Position numbers and translations under genes: made by a program
Notes under the pieces: generated by a model
What the model was told of the DNA's origin: nothing
What the model saw: only the letters and a program-made list of their open reading frames with translations
Databases searched by the model: none
Shown here: positions 1-6,672 of the stretch, piece by piece
Position numbering within the stretch: the stretch's first letter is position 1
Layout of the letters: the number at the start of each line of letters is the position of its first letter
Assembly (NCBI GenBank): GCA_947306285.1
Contig: CAMZGB010000022.1
Location: 1 to 12,644, forward strand
Source: an uncultured Lachnospira sp.
GTDB lineage: Bacteria > Bacillota > Clostridia > Lachnospirales > Lachnospiraceae
Reading direction: 5' to 3'
Length of the DNA stretch: 12,644 nt

Positions 1-650
1 ACTTTATAGTGTGTAATTGCACGTTTTCCATCCAAGTTAACGCTCATACGCTTTCGGTCGCGTTTATCACGAGCTATTGGCTCATTAATTGTACCTTCGT
101 CGTCTTTTAACACGCCATAGACTATTCCAGTGTAAATTCTATTGATTGAATGTTCTGATAATTGATCTGCAATGAAATTATGTGATTGATCATTTTTACA
201 TACAATTAAGCAGCCAGTCGTATTTTTATCAATTCTATGTACAATACCCGGTCTTAAAACACCGTTAATATTAGATAATGAATCCTTACAATGATACATT
301 AATGCATTAACTAACGTGCCTGAATAGTTTCCAGGAGCTGGATGAACGACCATTTCTTTTGGTTTATTTACAATTATAATGTCATTATCTTCATAAATAA
401 TGTCTAATGGTATGTTTTCGGCCTTAATATTAGCTTCCACAGGCTCTGGAATATCTATTTGTATTCTATCTTCAGGCTTAACCTTATAGTTAGGCTTACA
501 AATAGAGTTATTAACCAGTATATGACCGTCTTTTAAAAGCTTTTGAATATAATTTCTAGATTCATCTGGTAATAACTCTTTTAAATACTTATCTATTCTA
601 ATGTTGTCCGCCGTATCTTCGACTATAAATATATTATCCATACTATTCAT
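1..650 (-). CDS. rluD: RluA-family 23S rRNA pseudouridine synthase (RluD/YlyB type), 3' end cut by window edge
   Basis: The product should convert specific uridines of large-subunit rRNA to pseudouridine. 216 codons are visible and the C-terminal part lies beyond base 1; family members are about 300 residues, so roughly a quarter is missing. Residues 17-70 form an N-terminal S4 RNA-binding domain (IRIDKYLKELLPDESRNYI). The catalytic domain follows, with the signature HRIDKNTTG at 138-146 (family form HRLDKDTSG) whose Asp141 is the expected nucleophile; VNKPKEMVVHPAPG at 94-107 is also typical. The ATG at 650 overlaps the lspA stop by 8 nt (ATGAATAG). A second in-frame ATG at 641 lies just after that stop and is an alternative. 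Neither has a strong Shine-Dalgarno site, so translational coupling to lspA is likely. The lspA-ylyB pair is also adjacent in Bacillus subtilis. The family is certain; the exact target uridines (RluD versus other RluA members) are inferred. Confidence 0.9.
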   Translation of the reverse strand, partial: MNSMDNIFIVEDTADNIRIDKYLKELLPDESRNYIQKLLKDGHILVNNSICKPNYKVKPEDRIQIDIPEPVEANIKAENIPLDIIYEDNDIIIVNKPKEMVVHPAPGNYSGTLVNALMYHCKDSLSNINGVLRPGIVHRIDKNTTGCLIVCKNDQSHNFIADQLSEHSINRIYTGIVYGVLKDDEGTINEPIARDKRDRKRMSVNLDGKRAITHYK

Positions 651-1194
651 CTTTATTTTTAGTTTTAAGTGAAAATACTTTATCAAATGTCTTAGTATCA
701 ACTTTAAAGATACACATAATAAACAATAAAATACATGATATCGTTATATAACAATCAGCCAGATTAAAAATTGGGAATTTTATAAAGTCAAAGGAAATAA
801 AATCAACTACATAACCATTAACTATTCTATCAATAAGATTACCAATAGCTCCAGCCACTAATACTACCAACAAAATATCTAGCATTTTAACTTTTGGATT
901 TAACGAATAGTTTATCTTATACATATTATAAATATTATATATAAATTTACCAATTACTATTAATGCGAATATAGTAAAAATAATAAATAATATGACTCTT
1001 CCGGATAGAATACCCCATGCAGCGCCTGAATTACCGCCATTTAAGTACTTAAAACTTATAATTTTAGGTATTAATGTATAGCTCTTCTCCCCTTTTATAT
1101 GGGTTTTTGCTAAATATTTAGTTATCTGGTCAAATGCAACTAAAAAAGCCAAAAATAAGGCGTTTTTTAGCCAAAAAAAGTGATTTTTACTCAT
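643..1194 (-). CDS. lspA: Lipoprotein signal peptidase (signal peptidase II)
   Basis: This integral membrane aspartyl protease cleaves the signal peptide of prolipoproteins after the lipobox cysteine has received diacylglycerol. The 183-residue product is slightly longer than the usual 150-170. Visible motifs are DQITK (22-26), the GNSGAAWG stretch (54-61), GNLIDRI (118-124) with catalytic Asp122, and NLADCYI (144-150) with catalytic Asp147. Hydrophobic segments lie at about 8-24, 66-88, 103-120 and 142-164, matching the four-helix topology. The C-terminus is a short charged tail (KTKNKDE). The ATG at 1194 is preceded by AAAAGGG, 7 nt away. It follows aroB by 18 nt and overlaps the downstream pseudouridine synthase start, so the three genes are probably co-transcribed. 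Confidence 0.96.
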   Translation of the reverse strand: MSKNHFFWLKNALFLAFLVAFDQITKYLAKTHIKGEKSYTLIPKIISFKYLNGGNSGAAWGILSGRVILFIIFTIFALIVIGKFIYNIYNMYKINYSLNPKVKMLDILLVVLVAGAIGNLIDRIVNGYVVDFISFDFIKFPIFNLADCYITISCILLFIMCIFKVDTKTFDKVFSLKTKNKDE

Positions 1195-1212
1195 GATCTA
1201 ACCCTTTTATTG

Positions 1213-2328
1213 TTATTGTTCAATAGTTATACTCTCAATTGCATTAATTAATAAATCTTTTTCGTTATCTGTCATATTATTGAAGTTTACTTTGTAAAAA
1301 TTAACTTTACCAATACGCTTTAACACAATAAAAGTAATATATCCTGAATGCATCTTCTTATCATTTAAGATTTCTCTCAAAATATCATTAGGTCTAATTC
1401 CTGAAACTGCTATTGGTAATCCGTATGATGCTAAAGTATTTTTTACTGAATTAAATGTATTAGAGTCAATTTGTTTTATTTTATAAGAAATATATGCTGC
1501 AGCAACAATTCCTAACGAAACACACTCTCCATGCAAATATTCGAAACCTTTACACTTCTCAATAGCATGTCCAAATGTATGTCCGAAATTCAATATTTTA
1601 CGAACATTCTTTTCATATGGATCGTCTTCTACAATAATCTTCTTGAGTCTACAACACATATAAACTACATTTGATAAAGTCTCTAAATCGTGAGATTTTA
1701 TTTTTGCAATGTTTTGATTCAAATACTGATAAAAATCATCAGCCATAATTAATCCATATTTTATTACTTCACCCATACCAGCATTAAATTCTCTTTCAGG
1801 CAAAGTTTTTAAAGTATTAAGATTAATATAAACAAGTTTTGGCATCTTAAAAGCACCAATAATATTCTTGTGGTCCTTATAATCGATTCCAGTTTTTCCG
1901 CCAATACTTGAATCAACTTGTGACAATAAAGTAGTCGGAACTTGAATATAATCAATTCCACGCATATATGTAGCCGCAACAAATCCAGTAATGTCTCCAA
2001 CTACTCCTCCGCCTAAGGCAATAAGAATATCTTTTCTATCAAACTTCTTCTTAACAAGTACATCATAAATCTTATTAACGGTTTCGTGGCGCTTTGATAA
2101 TTCGCCTGCTGGGAATTGGACAACATAACAATGCTTACAAACCATATCAACTAAACTCTTTACTTCGTTTGCATAAATAGATGCAACATTAGAGTCAGTC
2201 ACAATACAGATTCGTTTATTTTCAATATTAAATTTCATCAACTCACTTTTTAGCAATTTAAAACTATCGCTAAAAATTATGTCATAAGCATGTTCACCTT
2301 CATTATTAATCTTAATAACGTTATCCAT
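1213..2328 (-). CDS. aroB: 3-dehydroquinate synthase
   Basis: AroB converts DAHP to 3-dehydroquinate, the second step of the shikimate pathway to aromatic amino acids, in the cytoplasm with NAD+ and a divalent metal. The 371-residue product is family length. The NAD-binding glycine-rich loop is GGGVVGD at 106-112. YMRGIDYIQVPTTLLSQVDS (121-140) runs into SIGGKTGID (141-149), the classical substrate-binding core with Arg123, Asp139 and Lys145. Expected metal ligands by family alignment are Glu187 (in GEVIKYG), His250 (in NFGHTFGHAIE) and His266 (in LHGECVSLG); all are present, so the enzyme should be active. The ATG at 2328 has a good GGGAG Shine-Dalgarno at 2335-2339. The gene is separated from sepF by 52 nt containing a terminator-like hairpin, so its expression may be partly uncoupled from the division genes. 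Its metabolic role is unrelated to its envelope neighbours. Confidence 0.97.
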   Translation of the reverse strand: MDNVIKINNEGEHAYDIIFSDSFKLLKSELMKFNIENKRICIVTDSNVASIYANEVKSLVDMVCKHCYVVQFPAGELSKRHETVNKIYDVLVKKKFDRKDILIALGGGVVGDITGFVAATYMRGIDYIQVPTTLLSQVDSSIGGKTGIDYKDHKNIIGAFKMPKLVYINLNTLKTLPEREFNAGMGEVIKYGLIMADDFYQYLNQNIAKIKSHDLETLSNVVYMCCRLKKIIVEDDPYEKNVRKILNFGHTFGHAIEKCKGFEYLHGECVSLGIVAAAYISYKIKQIDSNTFNSVKNTLASYGLPIAVSGIRPNDILREILNDKKMHSGYITFIVLKRIGKVNFYKVNFNNMTDNEKDLLINAIESITIEQ

Positions 2329-2348
2329 AATAATCTCCCATAAAATAA

Positions 2349-2370
2349 ACCCCCTGAAGAATCAGGAGGT
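2349..2370 (-). terminator. Putative intrinsic terminator or attenuator after sepF
   Basis: On the minus strand ACCTCCTGA, loop TTCT, TCAGGGGGT form a 9-bp stem with one T-G wobble and a 4-nt loop. The stem is GC-rich and is followed by the U-rich tail TTTATTTTA (2340-2348). It starts 10 nt beyond the sepF stop, as expected for an intrinsic terminator. The tail runs straight into the aroB Shine-Dalgarno (2335-2339), and the U-tract is interrupted by an A. Partial read-through, or a role as an mRNA-stabilising hairpin, is therefore also possible. Confidence 0.7.
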
Positions 2371-2380
2371 CAATAATAGT

Positions 2381-2902
2381 TTAATATGATGCGCCAGTAT
2401 TTGCGCTAGCATCAATATTAATGCCGTTAACTATATCCATAATGTCTCCAGAAATTTCAATTCTTGAAGGTGTTATAAGATAAATATAGCCGCTCACTCT
2501 CTGAAGATTTCCCGAAATGGCATAGCATCCACCTGAAACCGAGTCAACAATTCTTTGAGCTAAATCAAGTTTTAAACCTTCTAGATTAAGAACAACAGCT
2601 TTGCCATTCAATAAGTTATCAATAATGTCTGTTGTGAATTCATAACTGGATGGTTTGATAACTGTAACTTCAAATGCTGTTCTGGCAGAACTCATAGGTA
2701 CTACCTTTTTAGATGATTTTGATGAACGAGATGGTTTTGTGTATACTTCATCATCTTCAAAATCATCATATTTGTGTTTTTTTGACTTTGAAGTTTTCTT
2801 AGGTTCCTCAACATCATCATAAAAATCATCATTGTAATAATCATCGTCAAATTCATCATAATTTATTGTAAAAAGATTTTTAACTTTTTCAAATGCACCC
2901 AT
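2381..2902 (-). CDS. sepF: Cell division protein SepF
   Basis: SepF is a membrane-associated Z-ring component that binds FtsZ and tethers and aligns its filaments at the septum in Gram-positive bacteria. The 173-residue product has the standard layout. The N-terminal MGAFEKVKNLF is the amphipathic membrane-binding helix. A disordered linker covers about 13-72, first very acidic and Tyr/Asp-rich (15-33), then Lys/Ser-rich with another acidic patch (46-52). The C-terminal SepF (DUF552) domain spans about 76-165 and includes DIIDNLLNGKAVVLNLEGL (92-110), RIVDSVSGGCYAISGN (117-132) and YIYLITPSRIEISG (139-152). The ATG at 2902 has GGAG at 2911-2914, overlapping the stop of yggS, so translation is probably coupled. 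The yggS-sepF pair is widespread in Gram-positive bacteria. The hairpin just downstream probably marks the end of this transcript. Confidence 0.95.
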   Translation of the reverse strand: MGAFEKVKNLFTINYDEFDDDYYNDDFYDDVEEPKKTSKSKKHKYDDFEDDEVYTKPSRSSKSSKKVVPMSSARTAFEVTVIKPSSYEFTTDIIDNLLNGKAVVLNLEGLKLDLAQRIVDSVSGGCYAISGNLQRVSGYIYLITPSRIEISGDIMDIVNGINIDASANTGASY

Positions 2903-2913
2903 TTTCTTATCTC

Positions 2914-3606
2914 CTATACGTTATAGTTTCTCTCTCCAAAAATTTTTGTTCCTACTCTTATCATTGTAGAACCTTCTTCAATTGCGACATTATAATCGCC
3001 GGACATGCCCATTGAGAGCTCATCCATAGATACATTATCGATGTTTTTAGAGGCTATGTCAACTGATAATTCACGTAGTCCTTTAAAGTATTTTCTATTA
3101 TCTTCTGGTTCTAAAGTATACGGTGCTATAGTCATTAAACCACATACTTTAACATGTTCTAGAGTAGATATTTCTCTAATCAAACTTTCAGTTTCATCTG
3201 GTTTGATTCCAAATTTGCTCTCTTCTCCTGCCATGTTTACTTCAATCAAGACCATAGCTATCATATCTTTTTTGGCATATTCTTTTTCGATTTGATTTGC
3301 TAGTCTTAAGGAATCAACAGAATGAATCATCTTAGCTTTGCCAACTAAATACTTAACTTTGTTTCTTTGCAAGTGACCAATCATATGCCAGTTAATATTC
3401 TTAGTAAGCAAGTCATATTTTTGGTCCAATTCTTGAACTTTATTCTCGCCATAGTCAACACATCCACTTTCCAGCGCCTTTTCCACATCAGTGTAAGGTT
3501 TAGTTTTACTAACAGCAATCAAAGTTACTTCACTAGGGTCTCTATTAACCTTTGAACACGTTTCATTTATTTCGTTGTAAATTTCTTTAATATTATCTAC
3601 TATCAT
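2914..3606 (-). CDS. yggS: YggS/PLPBP family pyridoxal 5'-phosphate homeostasis protein
   Basis: This is a cytoplasmic single-domain TIM-barrel protein that binds pyridoxal phosphate and helps keep B6 and amino-acid pools balanced; no enzymatic reaction is established for the family. The 230-residue product is the normal length. Lys34 in IAVSKTKP (30-37) is the expected PLP Schiff-base lysine. Other family blocks are DYGENKVQE (51-59), WHMIGHLQRNKV (73-84), VLIEVNMAGEESKFG (119-133), GLMTIAPY (156-163), LSMGMSGDYNVAI (197-209) and RVGTKIFGERNY (217-228), the last two forming the phosphate-binding region. The ATG at 3606 has GGGA about 8 nt upstream. The gaps to the HlyD-like gene and to sepF are both 11 nt. 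The fixed link to sepF across Gram-positives suggests co-regulation with division, but the mechanism is unknown. The orthologue in B. subtilis is called ylmE. Confidence 0.96.
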   Translation of the reverse strand: MIVDNIKEIYNEINETCSKVNRDPSEVTLIAVSKTKPYTDVEKALESGCVDYGENKVQELDQKYDLLTKNINWHMIGHLQRNKVKYLVGKAKMIHSVDSLRLANQIEKEYAKKDMIAMVLIEVNMAGEESKFGIKPDETESLIREISTLEHVKVCGLMTIAPYTLEPEDNRKYFKGLRELSVDIASKNIDNVSMDELSMGMSGDYNVAIEEGSTMIRVGTKIFGERNYNV

Positions 3607-3617
3607 TATTAAATCCC

Positions 3618-4994
3618 TTATTGAGATACTATTTCGTTTTCTTTTACACTGTCTGAATCCAAAACGATTCGATCATAAATTGAAATACTGAAAACATCTC
3701 CAGCTTGAATAATGTAATACTCGTCAGTAGAATTCAATATTTTTACTCGTACAAATTTGGTATATCCATTATTTATATTGTAAACACCATTAAATGATTT
3801 TGTTTTTCCAATAGTATATGTTTCATTTGAATCTGGCATTACTAAAACATCGCCTTCGTCGAAGGATGACATTGAAACATAATAGTATTTTGAATCCGAG
3901 TAAGCAATTGGTGGATATACTATTTTATTCTTGCCATTAGATTTTTTAACATTAAATGCAATCTCGTCTGAATTTCCACCCATTGTTCCATATTCTTTTG
4001 GAACAACATATACACTCTTTTTAACTAATGAAGATTTTGGAATTTTTAATCCATCCTCCACATCATTTATTATTTGAATATTTACATATCTGTCATTTGC
4101 AAATCTAATTGCATATTTTGACAAAGTGATAATGCCATACTTTCTATTATCTTGCCCATTAACAATTTCAAAGTTAGCTGTAGTGTCTAGATTGTCATTG
4201 ATAAATTTTATTCTTACACCTTTTGTGTCTTTATATTTCTTTGCATCTTCATCTTCCAACTCAATGGCAATACTCCACTCATCATCAGTGATAACTTTAT
4301 AAATCTTATCTCCATCGGCTACTTGATCTCCAGTCTTCATAGTTGTTATCTTTCTTGAAGCCTTTGTAAAATTCGATTCTTTTAAATTATTTGGTTTAAT
4401 ACTTTCTAATCCATCTAACTGATAAGAAACGATTCCAGAATATTTTGATTTGTTAATTGAATATGTAGTTCCAGTTTTTTTGGCAATCTTTTTAATTGTT
4501 TTTGTATTAAGTAAGTCAATGACTGAACCTTTAAGTGAAGACTTGAATTCGTACACATCATTAAAAGACATATCATCATAATCACTGCTGTAATCATTTA
4601 TAAGTTCATTTAATGATGATACGTTCTCACTCGATATTTTTGAACTATTATTGTTTTTTGCCAAGTAATCAGTAAGCTTGCCTGAAGAATCTATACTGTA
4701 AAGTGTAGTACTCTTCGACACTCTTAAACCTTCTCGCACGAAGAACTCAATATATCCAGTTGATTTTGCTTTAGCGATTTTTTCGTTTCTAATAGCAAGT
4801 CCTGAATAAATCTTTGAATTGTTTTCTGCATTTGATCCAGGTGATACTTCATAAAACTTTGTCTTAGTTGTAGTTGAAGATAGCACCCAAAATATAGCGA
4901 GATATAGAACTCCGACAAGTAAAACAACAATACCAACGTTCAAATGAAATCGACCCTTAATTGGTATTATTCCTCTTCTACGTCTATTTGCCAT
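3618..4994 (-). CDS. HlyD-like membrane-anchored periplasmic-adaptor family protein
   Basis: The 458-residue product has a basic cytoplasmic N-terminus (ANRRRRG) and a single transmembrane helix at about 19-39; the remainder should be extracytoplasmic. Residues 78-103 (TGYIEFFVREGLRVSKSTTLYSID, shown in part: GYIEFFVREGLRV) and 186-198 (YSGIVSYQLDGLE) look like the two halves of a biotinyl-lipoyl domain. The segment between them (about 104-185) is Ser/Asn/Lys-rich and probably helical. GLKIPKSSLV (315-324) is a typical HlyD beta-barrel segment. Adaptors of this class normally join an ABC or RND transporter to an outer component, but no transporter gene is adjacent. The position next to yggS-sepF suggests an envelope or division-related job, which is inference. 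The ATG at 4994 has AAGGA at 5001-5005, directly against the upstream hairpin. The family is fairly sure; the function is unknown. Confidence 0.8.
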   Translation of the reverse strand: MANRRRRGIIPIKGRFHLNVGIVVLLVGVLYLAIFWVLSSTTTKTKFYEVSPGSNAENNSKIYSGLAIRNEKIAKAKSTGYIEFFVREGLRVSKSTTLYSIDSSGKLTDYLAKNNNSSKISSENVSSLNELINDYSSDYDDMSFNDVYEFKSSLKGSVIDLLNTKTIKKIAKKTGTTYSINKSKYSGIVSYQLDGLESIKPNNLKESNFTKASRKITTMKTGDQVADGDKIYKVITDDEWSIAIELEDEDAKKYKDTKGVRIKFINDNLDTTANFEIVNGQDNRKYGIITLSKYAIRFANDRYVNIQIINDVEDGLKIPKSSLVKKSVYVVPKEYGTMGGNSDEIAFNVKKSNGKNKIVYPPIAYSDSKYYYVSMSSFDEGDVLVMPDSNETYTIGKTKSFNGVYNINNGYTKFVRVKILNSTDEYYIIQAGDVFSISIYDRIVLDSDSVKENEIVSQ

Positions 4995-5005
4995 TTTAAA
5001 TCCTT

Positions 5006-5035
5006 AAAAGGCGAAAGAATTAACTCTCGCCTTTT
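5006..5035 (-). terminator. Putative intrinsic terminator between the P-loop ATPase and HlyD-like genes
   Basis: The minus strand reads AAAAGGCGAGAG, loop TTAATT, CTTTCGCCTTTT: a 12-bp stem with one G-U wobble and a 6-nt loop. The A-run on the 5' arm and U-run on the 3' arm give the look of a bidirectional terminator. It begins 8 nt after the stop codon of the ATPase gene. Only four U residues follow the GC core before the AAGGA Shine-Dalgarno of the next gene, so termination may be incomplete. No convincing promoter lies between hairpin and start codon. Confidence 0.7.
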
Positions 5036-5043
5036 ACAATGAA

Positions 5044-5457
5044 CTAACAAGAAAATACAATCTTGTCCTGTACGCTATCTGGTAAATCATCTTTGTTTGC
5101 ACTAATACTTACAACAAACTCTACATCACTGCTTAATGTGTCAAGCTTATCAATGATTGTAGCAATCTCTGAAGCAGTAAGTGCTGATAGTTTTAATAAA
5201 CTGTCGACGAAAACCATTTCAATATCGTGGTTACCTGCAAGCAATCCAGATACAAATCCTAGGAAACTATCACTAGACTTAACTGGATATTCTGAAATAT
5301 CAATTAGTCTAATTTGATTGTTTAACTCATACATGTGTTGATCACTCTTGTCGATGTAAACTACTGAACCATCTACATCCTTTACAGCTTGAGCTGCAAG
5401 TGTCAACATCTCCTTTGTTTTTCCTTTGCCTTTGGCACCACAGATAATCTTCACCAT
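5044..5457 (-). CDS. Small P-loop ATPase of unknown function
   Basis: I do not recognise a characterised family. The 137-residue product begins with a beta-strand and a perfect Walker A motif, GAKGKGKT at 7-14 (GxxxxGKT). A Walker B-like strand IEMVFVD at 79-85 ends in Asp85, and FVVSISA at 114-120 could be a sensor strand. The protein is short, soluble and mildly acidic, with no membrane segment, and ends in a cysteine (Cys137). It looks like a minimal RecA/thymidine-kinase-like nucleotide-binding fold without extra domains. The ATG at 5457 has a near-perfect AAGGAGG Shine-Dalgarno (core 5466-5471, 8-nt spacing), implying efficient translation. It lies 67 nt after rodA and is followed by a terminator-like hairpin, so it is probably the last gene of the elongasome transcript. 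A role in envelope growth or division is only guilt by association. Confidence 0.85.
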   Translation of the reverse strand: MVKIICGAKGKGKTKEMLTLAAQAVKDVDGSVVYIDKSDQHMYELNNQIRLIDISEYPVKSSDSFLGFVSGLLAGNHDIEMVFVDSLLKLSALTASEIATIIDKLDTLSSDVEFVVSISANKDDLPDSVQDKIVFSC

Positions 5458-5524
5458 AGCGCTGTCCTCCTTGTTATTAATTTATATTGCAGTAAAACTG
5501 CTCTAAGTGCATTGCACATAGTTT

Positions 5525-6658
5525 TTATTTTTGTCTCTGTAGACCTATGTTTAAAACAATTCCCACACCACAGAATAAGCTTAAAAGTGATGTCGGTCCG
5601 TAACTAACAAACGGTAATGTTACACCAGTGTTTGGAAGTAACATAGTTGCTACAGAAATATTAATGAATGATTGAATAGCTATCAAGACTCCGAATCCAT
5701 AACAGAATAGTCTACTACCAATATCGGGGGCTCTTGAGCCGACTATTATACATTCAACTACAACTAGCAGTAATAATATTATGACCGCTGCCGCGCCGAA
5801 GAAACCTAATTCTTCTCCAATAATTGTAAAGATAAAGTCTGTATGTGCCTCTGATAAAAACTTACCATTTTTAACAGATGTGGCATTTTCATTTTCTATA
5901 CCTTTACCTTTAAGACCACCAGATCCAATAGCAAGTAATGAATTTTCTTGCTGATATCTGATTTCTTTAGCCTCTTTATTGTCTTCCTGGAAAAATCCAA
6001 CGATTCGGTTGTATTGGTATTCTTGCAAAATTCCACTATTAGGATTAACAGCGAAAAATCCGAAAACTAATACAATCGGAACTGCAATAATTGCAATTGA
6101 TGCAATGATTTTCCCACTCATGTTCGACAAGAACATTATAGCACAAAATGAAACAAAAAGAACTATCGTCGAAGACAAATCAGGCTCTCTAAAGATTAAA
6201 AATAGTACTATTAAAGCAAACAAGTTTACTAGCCCCAATGTCTTCGGAGTATCTAATGTTTCATAGTGTTTTTGTATAAACATTACGACAAATATAATCA
6301 AGAATAATTTGGCCACCTCTGATGGTTGGAATTGAATGAAACCTAAGTCAATCCATCTTGTCGCACCAAGTTTTGTCTGTCCTAGAATTAACACCAACAA
6401 TAGTAATACTATTGCAACAATATATAATGGCCAATAAAATTTAAAAATAAATTTATAACTAATTAGAGTAAGAATAATTAATCCAATCAAAGCAAAGACA
6501 ATACCACCCAACTGTTTGATTTGGTATTCTCCTCCTTCTGTTGCACTACCAATAGCAAACACACCAAGTGTAGTAAGTGCTGCTACATATACTATTAACC
6601 TAAAGTTAAGTTTTGATAGCTTATATGAAGTTATTAGTGCTTTAATTTTCTTAAACAT
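5525..6658 (-). CDS. rodA: Rod shape-determining protein RodA (SEDS peptidoglycan glycosyltransferase)
   Basis: RodA polymerises lipid II into glycan strands during cell elongation, working with PBP2 in the membrane. The 377-residue product is family length and has about ten hydrophobic segments. SEDS blocks are visible: GATRWIDLGFIQFQPSEVAK (98-117), REPDLSSTIV (157-166) with Asp160 as the expected essential acidic residue, QENSLLAIGSGGLKGKG (237-253), SEAHTDFIFTIIGEELG (269-285) and LPNTGVTLPFVSYGPTSLL (341-359). The last block has PT where the family commonly has GG/GS. I call RodA rather than FtsW because it directly follows the PBP2 gene and belongs to the mre cluster. The ATG at 6658 is preceded by GAGGAAA, and the gap to the mrdA stop is 14 nt. 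Many relatives carry minCDE between PBP2 and rodA; none is present here. Confidence 0.95.
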   Translation of the reverse strand: MFKKIKALITSYKLSKLNFRLIVYVAALTTLGVFAIGSATEGGEYQIKQLGGIVFALIGLIILTLISYKFIFKFYWPLYIVAIVLLLLVLILGQTKLGATRWIDLGFIQFQPSEVAKLFLIIFVVMFIQKHYETLDTPKTLGLVNLFALIVLFLIFREPDLSSTIVLFVSFCAIMFLSNMSGKIIASIAIIAVPIVLVFGFFAVNPNSGILQEYQYNRIVGFFQEDNKEAKEIRYQQENSLLAIGSGGLKGKGIENENATSVKNGKFLSEAHTDFIFTIIGEELGFFGAAAVIILLLLVVVECIIVGSRAPDIGSRLFCYGFGVLIAIQSFINISVATMLLPNTGVTLPFVSYGPTSLLSLFCGVGIVLNIGLQRQK

Positions 6659-6672
6659 AGTTTCCTCATTTA

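Noticed and set aside
2338..2375. TTGACC with TTTATT 18 nt downstream as a promoter for aroB
   Set aside because: The transcript would start at or inside the aroB Shine-Dalgarno, and the elements coincide with the hairpin and its U-tract, which explain the sequence better.
3005..3295. Plus-strand open frame of 96 codons antisense to yggS
   Set aside because: It is antisense to a conserved gene and has no family resemblance or ribosome binding site.
5481..5486. TATAAA as a possible -10 element for the ATPase gene
   Set aside because: There is no acceptable -35 hexamer at 16-18 nt, and TATAAA is expected by chance in such AT-rich DNA.
5489..5517. Two small tandem hairpins between rodA and the ATPase gene (GTGC-AAT-GCAC and GCAGT-TTT-ACTGC)
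   Set aside because: Stems of 4 and 5 bp with no U-tract are too weak to call a terminator or structured RNA.
5451..5519. A 22-codon minus-strand frame after rodA, starting at ATG 5519 and ending in TGA overlapping the ATPase start codon
   Set aside because: It has no Shine-Dalgarno, its sequence covers the ATPase ribosome binding site, and the peptide has no recognisable features; chance is the simpler explanation.
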